This document shows positions 51,105 to 59,468 of a stretch of DNA of 64,000 nt, piece after piece (positions within the stretch are counted from its first letter, which is position 1; each line of letters starts with the position of its first letter). Below the pieces are notes generated by a model. That model saw only the letters and a program-made list of their open reading frames with translations. It was not told the origin of the DNA and did not search any database. Source of the stretch: Lentzea fradiae (GTDB lineage: Bacteria > Actinomycetota > Actinomycetes > Mycobacteriales > Pseudonocardiaceae); contig NZ_FNCC01000021.1 of assembly GCF_900100955.1 (NCBI RefSeq), forward strand, positions 33,274-97,273. Direction: 5' to 3'. The position numbers and the translations under genes are program-made.

Positions 51105-52817
51105 TCAGCCCTCGCGCCACCCGTTGGTGATCGGCAGGCGCCGGTCGCGGCCGAACGCCTTGTTGGAGATCTTCGTGCCCGGCGGGTACTGGCGGCGCTT
51201 GTACTCGGCCTTGTCGACCATCCGCAGCACGCGGTCGACGAGCTCGGGCTCGAACCCGGCCGCCAGCAGGTCGTCGTAGCCGCGGTCGCCCTCGACGTAG
51301 TCGTCCAGCAGGTCGTCGAGCAGCTGGTAGTCCGGCAGCGAGTCGGTGTCGACCTGGCCGGGGCGCAGCTCGGCCGACGGGGGCTTGGAGATCGAGTTCT
51401 CCGGGATGGGCGGGGTCTCGCCGCGCTTCTCGGCCTCGGCGTTGCGCCACCGGGCGAGGTCCCACACGACGGTCTTCAGCACGTCCTTGATCGGGGCGAA
51501 GCCGCCGACCGCGTCGCCGTAGATCGTCGAGTAGCCGACGGCCAGCTCGGACTTGTTGCCGGTCGCGAGCACCAGGTGCCCGTGCTGGTTCGACAGCGCC
51601 ATCAGCAGCATGCCGCGGCAGCGGGCCTGGATGTTCTCCTCGGCCAGACCGGTGAGCTTGAGCTGCTCCACGTACACCGACACCATCTCGCCGATCGGCT
51701 CGGTGGTGAAGTTCAGGCCGGTGCGGACGGCCATGTCGGACGCGTCCGAACGCGAGTGCTCCGACGAGTACGACGACGGCATGGACACGCCGTAGACCTT
51801 GTCGGCGCCGAGAGCGTCCACGGCCAGTGCGGCCACCACTGCCGAGTCGATGCCGCCGGACAGACCGAGCACAACGGACTGGAAACCGTTCTTGTGGACG
51901 TAGTCGCGCAGACCCGTCACGAGCGCGTGCCACATCTCGGCCTCGTCGGACAGCGCCTCGAACACGCGTGGTGCGGGCAGCGGCTCGTAGGACGGCCCCG
52001 CCTCCGACACGGTCACGCGACGCACGTCGAACTCGCCGACCTGGCCCTGCCGGTAGTCGCCGCCGCCGGGCAGGTCGAAGTCCACGAGCATCAGGTGCTC
52101 GACGAACTGCGGCGAGCGGCCGATCAGCCGCCCGTCGGCGTCCACGACCAGCGAGTCGCCGTCGAACACCAGCTCGTCCTGGCCGCCGACCAGGTTGCAG
52201 TAGGCGAGCGGGGCACGGGCCTCGGCGGCGCGGCGGGCCACCAGCGGCAGCCGCTGGTCGTCCTTCTTGCGCTCGTACGGCGAGGCGTTCGGCGAGACCA
52301 CCAGGTCGACCCCGGCGTCACCGAGGGCGGTGATCGGGCCGCCGTCCTGCCACAGGTCCTCGCAGATCACGAAGCCGACCTCGACGCCGTTGACGCGCAC
52401 GACGTCGAGCGACGAGCCGGGCTTGAAGTAGCGGCGCTCGTCGAACACGCCGTAGTTGGGCAGGTGGTGCTTGAACTGGCGGGCCACGACCTGTCCGCCG
52501 GCGAGCACGGCCGCCGCGTTGCGCGGTCCGGCCGAGTCGTGCTCCAGGTAGCCGACGACCGCCGCGACCTCGCCGAGGCCCGCGTCGTCCAGCGACTTCG
52601 CCAGCGCTTCCAGCGCCTCGACGGAAGCGCGGGCGAACGATGTCCGGATCGCGAGGTCCTCGACCGGGTAGCCGGTCAGCACCATCTCCGGGAACACGAC
52701 GAGGTGCGCGCCGCCTTCACGGGCTTTGCGCGTCCAGTCCACGACCAGCGAAGCGTTGCCCGCGAGATCACCGACAGTGGCGTTGACCTGGGCGAGCGCG
52801 ATCCGAAGCTGCGGCAT
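51105..52817 (-). CDS. nadE: Glutamine-hydrolysing NAD+ synthetase
   Basis: 570 residues from ATG 52817. The N-terminal nitrilase domain (residues ~1-280) has LVVFPEMVLTGYP, the ...HHLPNYGVFDE region and VGFVICEDLWQDGG with the Cys nucleophile. The synthetase domain has the PP-loop VVLGLSGGIDSAVVAAL, then YSSEHSRSDASDMA and LATGNKSELAVGYSTIYGD. It makes NAD+ from deamido-NAD+ using glutamine ammonia. The start is divergent from the hydrolase gene across only 29 bp, with overlapping TACCAT/GGTATG hexamers, so both transcripts may be leaderless. Confidence 0.95.
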   Translation of the reverse strand: MPQLRIALAQVNATVGDLAGNASLVVDWTRKAREGGAHLVVFPEMVLTGYPVEDLAIRTSFARASVEALEALAKSLDDAGLGEVAAVVGYLEHDSAGPRNAAAVLAGGQVVARQFKHHLPNYGVFDERRYFKPGSSLDVVRVNGVEVGFVICEDLWQDGGPITALGDAGVDLVVSPNASPYERKKDDQRLPLVARRAAEARAPLAYCNLVGGQDELVFDGDSLVVDADGRLIGRSPQFVEHLMLVDFDLPGGGDYRQGQVGEFDVRRVTVSEAGPSYEPLPAPRVFEALSDEAEMWHALVTGLRDYVHKNGFQSVVLGLSGGIDSAVVAALAVDALGADKVYGVSMPSSYSSEHSRSDASDMAVRTGLNFTTEPIGEMVSVYVEQLKLTGLAEENIQARCRGMLLMALSNQHGHLVLATGNKSELAVGYSTIYGDAVGGFAPIKDVLKTVVWDLARWRNAEAEKRGETPPIPENSISKPPSAELRPGQVDTDSLPDYQLLDDLLDDYVEGDRGYDDLLAAGFEPELVDRVLRMVDKAEYKRRQYPPGTKISNKAFGRDRRLPITNGWREG

Positions 52818-52846
52818 GCCCTCATCATCTCCCATACCATCGGACT

Positions 52847-54412
52847 GTGGTCCGTCTCCTGAGCGTGTTGCTCGTCATTCCGCTGCTCGCGTCCTGCACG
52901 TCGATCGTCGAGGGAGGGGCCAGGCCGGGCGTGTCCCTCGAGAAGGCCGGTCCCGCCGGGACCGTCCCCGCCGGACTGGAGGAGTTCTACGGCCAGCAGC
53001 TCGCCTGGCAGGACTGCGCGCCGTTCGCCACGACCGGGTCGAGCCGCCAGGCGTACGGCAGCAAGCGCGACGTCGAGTGCGCCCGCGCCGAGGTCCCCCT
53101 CGACTACTCCAAGCCCGACGGCGACACCATCACGATCGGCGTGCTCCGCTACAAGGCCACCGGCGACAAGATCGGCTCGCTGCTGATCAACCCGGGCGGT
53201 CCCGGCGCGTCCGGCATGGCGGCCGCCGCGGGCATGCTCAACGACTACCGCAAGACCGAGCTCGCGAAACGGTTCGACCTGATCGGGTTCGACCCGAGGG
53301 GCATCGGCGCGAGCGAACCGGCGGTCCGCTGCCTCACCGGACCGGAGCGCGACGAGGAGCGGCTGGACCTCGATCTGGACACCAGCCCGGCCGGAATCGC
53401 CCAAACGGAGCAAGAGAACAAGGCGTATGCCGAGAAGTGTGCGGCCGGGACAAAATTCGGCGAGGCAATGCTCGCCAACTTGGGCACGCGAGACGTAGTT
53501 AAGGACATGGATGTCCTCCGCTCTGCGCTCGGCGACGCGAAGCTGAGCTATGTCGGCTACTCGTACGGCACCCGCATAGGCACCGAGTACGCCGAGACCT
53601 TCCCCCAGAACGTGCGCGCACTCGTCCTCGACGGTGCCGTCGACCCGGCTCAGGACCCGCTCGCGTCGCTGGTCGCCCAGGCCGCCGGCTTCCAGCAGGC
53701 GTTCGACGAGTTCGTGAAGTGGTGCCGCGAGAAGGGCGACTGCCCGCTGACCGGCGACGACGCGAGCACGAGCTTCCGGCAGCTCACGACGCCGCTGATC
53801 CAGGCCCCGGTCGCCGTCGGCGACCGCAAGCTCAGTTACAACGACGCCATCACCGCGACGATCCAGGCGCTGTACTCGGAGCAGCTCTGGCCGGTGCTGC
53901 TCAACGGCCTCACCGAGCTGCGCAACGGCAAGGGCCGCGTCCTGCTCGCGCTGGCCGACGCCTACTACGACCGCGACGAGCAGGGCCAGTACTCGACCAT
54001 CACGGACGCGTTCAACGCCGTGCACTGCGTCGACGACCAGCGGCTCACGGACAAGGACAAGCTGCTGGAGACCGCGCGGGCGTACAAGGCCGCCGCGCCG
54101 TTCCTCGACGACGGCAACCCGCCCGGCGCCGCGCTCGACTCGTGCGCGTTCTGGCCGGTCCCCGTCACCGCCGACACCGCGCCGCCCAAGGCGGAGGGCA
54201 TCCCGCCGCTGCTGGTCATCTCCACGACCGGCGACCCGGCCACGCCGTACGAGGCGGGCGTGAACCTGGCCAAGGCGCTCAACTCGCGGCTGCTCACGTT
54301 CGAGGGCGTACAGCACACGGTCTTCCTCCAGGGCGAGAAGTGCGTGGACGACGCCGGCGTGAAGTACCTGATCGACCAGACGCTGCCCGCTGACGGAACC
54401 CGGTGCGCCTAA
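52847..54412 (+). CDS. Hip1/TAP-like alpha/beta hydrolase lipoprotein, copy 1
   Basis: 521 residues from GTG 52847. Signal peptide with lipobox LLASC, so it is exported and lipid-anchored. The hydrolase domain has LLINPGGPGASGM, FDLIGFDPRGIGAS, nucleophile in YVGYSYGTRIG, and the C-terminal TAP-like part with STTGDPATPYEAG (Asp) and EGVQHTVFL (His). Close to mycobacterial Hip1/CaeA (Rv2224c/Rv2223c), a cell-envelope serine peptidase. The stop overlaps the start of a tandem paralogue. Confidence 0.9.
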   Translation: MVRLLSVLLVIPLLASCTSIVEGGARPGVSLEKAGPAGTVPAGLEEFYGQQLAWQDCAPFATTGSSRQAYGSKRDVECARAEVPLDYSKPDGDTITIGVLRYKATGDKIGSLLINPGGPGASGMAAAAGMLNDYRKTELAKRFDLIGFDPRGIGASEPAVRCLTGPERDEERLDLDLDTSPAGIAQTEQENKAYAEKCAAGTKFGEAMLANLGTRDVVKDMDVLRSALGDAKLSYVGYSYGTRIGTEYAETFPQNVRALVLDGAVDPAQDPLASLVAQAAGFQQAFDEFVKWCREKGDCPLTGDDASTSFRQLTTPLIQAPVAVGDRKLSYNDAITATIQALYSEQLWPVLLNGLTELRNGKGRVLLALADAYYDRDEQGQYSTITDAFNAVHCVDDQRLTDKDKLLETARAYKAAAPFLDDGNPPGAALDSCAFWPVPVTADTAPPKAEGIPPLLVISTTGDPATPYEAGVNLAKALNSRLLTFEGVQHTVFLQGEKCVDDAGVKYLIDQTLPADGTRCA

Positions 54413-55935
54413 TGACGAAGAGGCGATCCCGAGTCACCGCGGCCCTGTTCGCCTTGATCATCGTGCTCGGCACGTCCACGTCGTTCGCCCGCATCGACGG
54501 CTCACCCGTCGCCGCGCGCAAAGGACTCGAACGCTTCTACGCGCAGGCGTTGTCGTGGGGTGCGTGCCAGCCCTACGCGACCGACGCGAAGAGCAAGACC
54601 CTGTTCGAGCGCGAGGGCATCCAGTGCGCGCGTCTGCAGGTTCCGCTCGACTACGCGCAGCCGGACGTCGGCACGGTCACGGTCGCTCTGCTGCGCAGGC
54701 CCGCCACCGAACCGGGCCGCAAGGTGGGCTCGCTCGTGGTGAACCCCGGCGGTCCCGGCGGTTCGGGCATGGCGCACGTCGCGAACATGCAGGCGGGCAA
54801 CCCGGTCGGCAAGCGGTTCGACGTGGTGGGCTTCGACCCGCGCGGCGTCGGCGCGAGCCAGCCCCGCGTGCTGTGCCTGACCGACGCCGAACGCGACGCG
54901 CAACGGCTTCGTCCCAAGGGCGAGACGGCGGACGCGGTCGAGGCGGAGAACAAGTTCTTCGTCGAGAAGTGCGCCCAGCGCAGTGGCATCGACCTGCTGC
55001 GCAACGTCGGCACGCGGGACGTAGCGCGGGACGTCGACGTGCTGCGCGCCGTGCTGGGCGACAAGAAGCTGAGCTACCTGGGCTACTCCTACGGCACGCG
55101 GCTGGGCGCGTTGTACGCCGAGATGTTCCCCCGCAACGTGCGCGCGATGGTGCTGGACGGCGCGGTGGAGCTCAACGGCGACAAGGTGGCGGCGTCGGCG
55201 CGGCAGGCACAGGGCTTCGAGGAGTCGTTCCAGCGCTTCGCGAGCTGGTGCGCCCAACGCGACTGCCCCATCGGCACGGACACCGGCACCGCCGAGTCGA
55301 AGTTCCGGCAGATGATCGAGCCGCTGAAGAAGACCCCGTTGCAGGTGGGCGACCGCAAGCTGTCCCATTCGGACGCGAACACCGCCATCATCCAGGCGAT
55401 GTACTCGGACCGGCTGTGGGAGACCGCGCTGAAGGGCCTTCAGGAGCTGCGGCAGAACAAGGGCACCACGTTGCTGCAGCTCGCCGACCAGTACCTCGGC
55501 CGCGCCCAGGACGGCACGTATAGCCGCATCCAGGACGCGTTCGTGGCCATCCGCTGCGTCGACGAACCACCGGTCAAGGACCGCGCCACCCTGGAGTCCA
55601 ACCGTCGGAGGCTGTTGGAGCTGCTGGGCAACGACACGGTCCCGTCCGACGAGACGGCGCTCGGCCCGTGCGCGTTCTGGCCCGCCCCGCACACGTCCGA
55701 ACCGCGCAAGCCGGTGGTGAAGGGCCTGCCGCAGGTGCTGGTGGTCTCGACGACCGGTGACCCGGCCACGCCCTACCAGTCCGGTGTGGACCTCGCGCAG
55801 TCGCTCGGGGCCCGGCTGCTGACGTACAACGGCAACCAGCACACGGCGTTCCTCGCGGGCATCGGCTGCGTGGACGGCGTGGCGACGAACTACCTGGCGG
55901 ACCTGCGGCTGCCCGAGACGGACGTGGTCTGCTGA
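54412..55935 (+). CDS. Hip1/TAP-like alpha/beta hydrolase, copy 2
   Basis: 507 residues from ATG 54412 (TAATG overlap). N-terminal signal peptide (VTAALFALIIVLGTSTSFA) without a lipobox cysteine, so probably secreted. Same domain order as copy 1: LVVNPGGPGGSGM, YLGYSYGTRLG, STTGDPATPYQSG, NGNQHTAFL. Tandem duplication of this hydrolase is also known in mycobacteria. Its last 46 bases overlap the convergent MFS gene. Confidence 0.9.
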   Translation: MTKRRSRVTAALFALIIVLGTSTSFARIDGSPVAARKGLERFYAQALSWGACQPYATDAKSKTLFEREGIQCARLQVPLDYAQPDVGTVTVALLRRPATEPGRKVGSLVVNPGGPGGSGMAHVANMQAGNPVGKRFDVVGFDPRGVGASQPRVLCLTDAERDAQRLRPKGETADAVEAENKFFVEKCAQRSGIDLLRNVGTRDVARDVDVLRAVLGDKKLSYLGYSYGTRLGALYAEMFPRNVRAMVLDGAVELNGDKVAASARQAQGFEESFQRFASWCAQRDCPIGTDTGTAESKFRQMIEPLKKTPLQVGDRKLSHSDANTAIIQAMYSDRLWETALKGLQELRQNKGTTLLQLADQYLGRAQDGTYSRIQDAFVAIRCVDEPPVKDRATLESNRRRLLELLGNDTVPSDETALGPCAFWPAPHTSEPRKPVVKGLPQVLVVSTTGDPATPYQSGVDLAQSLGARLLTYNGNQHTAFLAGIGCVDGVATNYLADLRLPETDVVC

Positions 55936-57428
55936 CCGCGTGAGCCCGTCGAGGGCAGGAGGATCGACCCCAGCGCTCCGAGCGCGCAGATCACCGACGT
56001 GATCAGGAAGATCTCGTGGTACTCGGTGAGCAGCGCCTCGGTGAGCCCGCGCTGGTAGTCGGCCATCCGCCGCTGGAACTCGGCGGGTTCGACGCCGAAC
56101 GGCAGCGGCGTGTCCAGGTCTGCCGTCAGCTCGCGGAAGCGGTGCAGTCCCCACGCGGACAACGCCGCCACGCCGACGAGCATGCCCGTCATGCGCGCGA
56201 CGACGACGAACGCCGACGCGACGCCGTGCCGCACGGCGGGCACCACACGCAGCACCGCGCCGGACAGCGGCGCGATCACCAGGCCGAGGCCGAACCCGGC
56301 GATCGCCAGGTCGCGGGTGAGCACCCAGCCGCCGACGTCCGCCGGCCACTGCGCGATGAACACGTACGACACCGACGCGATCGCGAGACCGGCGAACGAG
56401 ACCCAGCGGTCACCGAACCGCGAAGCGAGGAACCCGCCCAAAACTGCGCCGACGGGCAACGCCACGAGAAACCGGGTCAGCAGCGTCGCCGCGGCGGCCG
56501 AGTCCTGACGCAGCACGGTCTGCGCGAACAGTTCGACGTCGACCAACGTCACCATGAGCGCCGCGCCGGCCGCGAGAGAGACGCCGAGCACCACCCAGAA
56601 CGGACGCCACTGCACGCCGTCGGGATCGATGAGCTTCACGGCGGCACGACGTTCCCACAGGAAGAACCCGGCGAGAACCACGAACGCCGCGATGAGCACC
56701 GGCCAGCCCCACGACGGCAGCACGGATTCCGCGGGCGTCGGGTTGTAGAGCGCGACCACCAGCAACGACAACGCAAGCGCGAGCAGCACACCGCCCACGA
56801 CGTCGATGCGGACCTCGCGCCGTGTGTTCGGCACGGTCCGTTGCACGACCACCATCGCGATGACCGCCAGCGGCACGTTCACCCAGAACACCCACCGCCA
56901 GCTCTGCGGCTCCCACGCTTCGAACAACGGCATGGCGTTGAACAGCGTCGCGACACCGATCCCGTAGAGGGTGCCGAGCACGGACCCCAGCTCCTGGGCC
57001 GCGCCGACCGTGCCGAGCGCCGACGACCGCCGGTGCTCCTCCCACAGGTCCGCGACCAGCGCCATCGTCACCGGCAACAGCGCGCCCCCGGCCAGGCCCT
57101 GCACCACGCGGCCGGCGACGAGCAGCGGCACGTCCCCGGCCAGCGCCGTGACCACCGAGCCCACCAGGAACCCGAGCAGCGACACCTGCAGCACGAACCG
57201 CCGCCCCAGCCGGTCCGACAGCTGCCCGAGCAGCGGCATCCCGGCCACGTACCCGAGCAGGTAGCCGGTGACGATCGGCGTCGCCTGCTCCAGCTCGTTC
57301 ACGGCGATGCCGAGATCGCGCACCATGTCCGTGAGGACACCGACGACGACGTACGCGTCGAGGGCACCCAACAGAACGGCCGCACCCGACGCGGCGAGTG
57401 CGACCGTCCTCTTTGTCCGGTTCGGCAT
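55890..57428 (-). CDS. MFS exporter, P55-like
   Basis: 512 residues with about 14 membrane helices, as in DHA2-type drug:proton antiporters. The N-terminal part shows LLGALDAYVVVGVLTDMVRD, LGYVAGMPLLGQLSDRLGRR (motif A), and VAGRVVQGLAGGALLPVTMA. It directly follows the LprG-like gene with no gap, as in the mycobacterial lprG-P55 (Rv1411c-Rv1410c) operon, where the pair moves triacylglycerides and lipoarabinomannan to the outer envelope. Drug export is an alternative or extra role. Confidence 0.88.
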   Translation of the reverse strand: MPNRTKRTVALAASGAAVLLGALDAYVVVGVLTDMVRDLGIAVNELEQATPIVTGYLLGYVAGMPLLGQLSDRLGRRFVLQVSLLGFLVGSVVTALAGDVPLLVAGRVVQGLAGGALLPVTMALVADLWEEHRRSSALGTVGAAQELGSVLGTLYGIGVATLFNAMPLFEAWEPQSWRWVFWVNVPLAVIAMVVVQRTVPNTRREVRIDVVGGVLLALALSLLVVALYNPTPAESVLPSWGWPVLIAAFVVLAGFFLWERRAAVKLIDPDGVQWRPFWVVLGVSLAAGAALMVTLVDVELFAQTVLRQDSAAAATLLTRFLVALPVGAVLGGFLASRFGDRWVSFAGLAIASVSYVFIAQWPADVGGWVLTRDLAIAGFGLGLVIAPLSGAVLRVVPAVRHGVASAFVVVARMTGMLVGVAALSAWGLHRFRELTADLDTPLPFGVEPAEFQRRMADYQRGLTEALLTEYHEIFLITSVICALGALGSILLPSTGSRGQQTTSVSGSRRSAR

Positions 57429-58064
57429 CTACTCGGGCGCCGTGACCGTGACGGACTTGTCGAAGTCGCTCAGGCCGATGTCGACCTTCTGGCCGCCGGG
57501 CAGCTCGAACAGCGCGCTCTTGAGCTTCTGGTCGCCGCCCAGCGAGAAGGTCGACTTCACGTCCTCGGAGATGCCCGGCACCAGCCCGGCCGCGACGTCC
57601 TTCGGCACCGTCGCCTCGACCACCGACACGTCACCGGACGACTTCGTCTTCGCGTCCTTCGCGCTGGCCAGGACCTTCGCCACGCCCCGGTCGGGGTCGA
57701 GGATCGCGGACGGGTCGTACACCTGGCCCGCGAACGCCGCCGGCAGCTTGGTGTAGCCGCCCGTGGGGCCCTTGAAGTGCAGGTTCCCGCCGGTCAGCAC
57801 GTACTCCACGGCCAGCAGCTGCCCGCCGAACGTCACCTTCGCCGTGCCCTTGGACTCGCCCGCGGAGGTGAGGTCGCCGTCGGCGTCCTTCACCGGCACG
57901 TCGGGCAGCTCGCCGTCCACCTTGATGGTGAAGTGGACCGTCTTGACCCCGCGCATCGTCTCGGCCGACTGCGAGAGCAAAGTCGCACCATCGGGGAGAT
58001 CTCCCCCGGAAGTGCAGCTCGTGAGCAGGGCGAGTGCGCAAACCAACAACCAACGGGCGGACAT
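57429..58064 (-). CDS. lprG: LprG-like lipoprotein
   Basis: 211 residues. Signal peptide with lipobox LLTSC. The mature part is an LppX/LprAFG half-barrel (DGATLLSQSAETMRGVKTVH, FTIKVDGELPDV, LTGGNLHFKGPTGGYTKLPA), which binds acylated lipids in a large pocket. It is adjacent to the P55-like exporter. Divergent from glnA2 across 41 bp. Confidence 0.9.
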   Translation of the reverse strand: MSARWLLVCALALLTSCTSGGDLPDGATLLSQSAETMRGVKTVHFTIKVDGELPDVPVKDADGDLTSAGESKGTAKVTFGGQLLAVEYVLTGGNLHFKGPTGGYTKLPAAFAGQVYDPSAILDPDRGVAKVLASAKDAKTKSSGDVSVVEATVPKDVAAGLVPGISEDVKSTFSLGGDQKLKSALFELPGGQKVDIGLSDFDKSVTVTAPE

Positions 58065-58067
58065 GCG

Positions 58068-58098
58068 TTGATCGTAGTGAGTCCCGAGCCCTTAAGCT
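58068..58098 (+). promoter_or_regulatory. Probable glnA2 promoter
   Basis: TTGATC (58068-58073) and TAAGCT (58093-58098) with a 19-base spacer. The ATG follows seven bases later with no ribosome site, so the transcript is probably leaderless. Confidence 0.5.
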
Positions 58099-58105
58099 GC
58101 CGCAT

Positions 58106-59449
58106 ATGGACCGCCAGCAGGAGTTCGTGCTCCGCACGCTAGAGGAACGCGACATCCGGTTCGTCCGGCTCTGGTTCACGGACGTCCTGGGCTTCTTGAA
58201 GTCCGTGGCGGTCGCGCCCGCGGAGCTCGAGGGCGCCTTCAGCGAAGGCATCGGCTTCGACGGCTCGGCGATCGAGGGCTTCGCCCGCGTCTACGAGTCG
58301 GACATGGTCGCGAAGCCCGACCCCGCGACCTTCCAGGTGCTGCCGTGGCAGACACCGGAGGGCTCGAACTACTCGGCGCGCATGTTCTGCGACATCACCA
58401 TGCCCGACGGCTCGCCGTCCTGGGCCGACCCGCGGCACGTGCTGCGGCGCACCCTGTCGCGGGCCAGCGAGGCCGGGTTCACCTGCTACGTGCACCCCGA
58501 GATCGAGTTCTTCCTGCTCAAGAGCCTGCGTGACGACGGCGTCGAGCCCGAGCCCGCGGACAACGGCGGGTTCTTCGACCAGACCTCGCACGAGACGGCC
58601 ACGCACTTCCGCCGCCACGCCATCGAGGCGCTGGAGGCGATGGGCATCTCCGTCGAGTTCAGCCACCACGAGGGCGCGCCCGGCCAGCAGGAGATCGACC
58701 TGCGCTACGCCGACGCCCTGACGATGGCCGACAACGTCATGACGTTCCGGTACCTGGTGAAGGAGGTCGCGATCACGCAGGGCGTGCGCGCCTCGTTCAT
58801 GCCCAAGCCGTTCTCCGACCAGCCGGGCTCCGGCATGCACACGCACTTCTCGCTGTTCGAGGGCGACCGCAACGCGTTCTACGACGAAGAGGACCCGTTC
58901 CAGCTCTCCGAGATCGGCAAGCAGTTCGTCGCGGGCATCCTCAAGCACGCGCGCGAGATCTCCGGCGTGACGAACCAGTGGGTCAACTCCTACAAGCGGC
59001 TGATCGTCGGCGGCGAGGCCCCCACGGCGGTGTGCTGGGGCCACGCGAACCGGTCCGCGCTGGTCAGGGTGCCGATGTACTCGCCGGGCAAGTCGTCGTC
59101 GCGCCGCGTCGAGGTCCGGTCGCTCGACTCCGCGTGCAACCCGTACCTCGCCTACTCGGTGGTCCTTGCCGCCGGCCTCAAGGGCATCGAGAAGGGCTAC
59201 GAGCTGCCGCCGCCCGCCGAGGACGACGTGTGGTCGCTCACGGACCGGGAACGCCGCGCCGCGGGCTACGCGAACCTGCCGCAGAACCTCGGCGAGGCGC
59301 TGACCGAGATGGAGAACTCGGAGCTGCTCCCCGAAGCGCTGGGCGAGCACGTCTACGACTTCTTCCTGCGCAACAAGCGGACGGAATGGGACGCGTACCG
59401 TCGTAGCGTCACCCCGTACGAGTTGCGGACTCTTCTTCCCGTCCTGTGA
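58106..59449 (+). CDS. glnA2: Type I glutamine synthetase, GlnA2-like
   Basis: 447 residues from ATG 58106. Beta-grasp N-terminus (VRLWFTDVLGFLKSVAVAPA, GFDGSAIEGFARVYESDM), then VHPEIEFFLL, HHEGAPGQQEID and the catalytic GSGMHTHFSLFEGD, with NSYKRLIVGGEAP and RVEVRSLDSACNPYLAYSVV. It lacks the conserved adenylylation Tyr region of GlnA1 as far as I can see. The length and neighbours match mycobacterial GlnA2 (Rv2222c). Forms glutamine, or a related gamma-glutamyl product. Confidence 0.92.
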   Translation: MDRQQEFVLRTLEERDIRFVRLWFTDVLGFLKSVAVAPAELEGAFSEGIGFDGSAIEGFARVYESDMVAKPDPATFQVLPWQTPEGSNYSARMFCDITMPDGSPSWADPRHVLRRTLSRASEAGFTCYVHPEIEFFLLKSLRDDGVEPEPADNGGFFDQTSHETATHFRRHAIEALEAMGISVEFSHHEGAPGQQEIDLRYADALTMADNVMTFRYLVKEVAITQGVRASFMPKPFSDQPGSGMHTHFSLFEGDRNAFYDEEDPFQLSEIGKQFVAGILKHAREISGVTNQWVNSYKRLIVGGEAPTAVCWGHANRSALVRVPMYSPGKSSSRRVEVRSLDSACNPYLAYSVVLAAGLKGIEKGYELPPPAEDDVWSLTDRERRAAGYANLPQNLGEALTEMENSELLPEALGEHVYDFFLRNKRTEWDAYRRSVTPYELRTLLPVL

Positions 59450-59468
59450 GGCCGATACGTTGCTCTCC

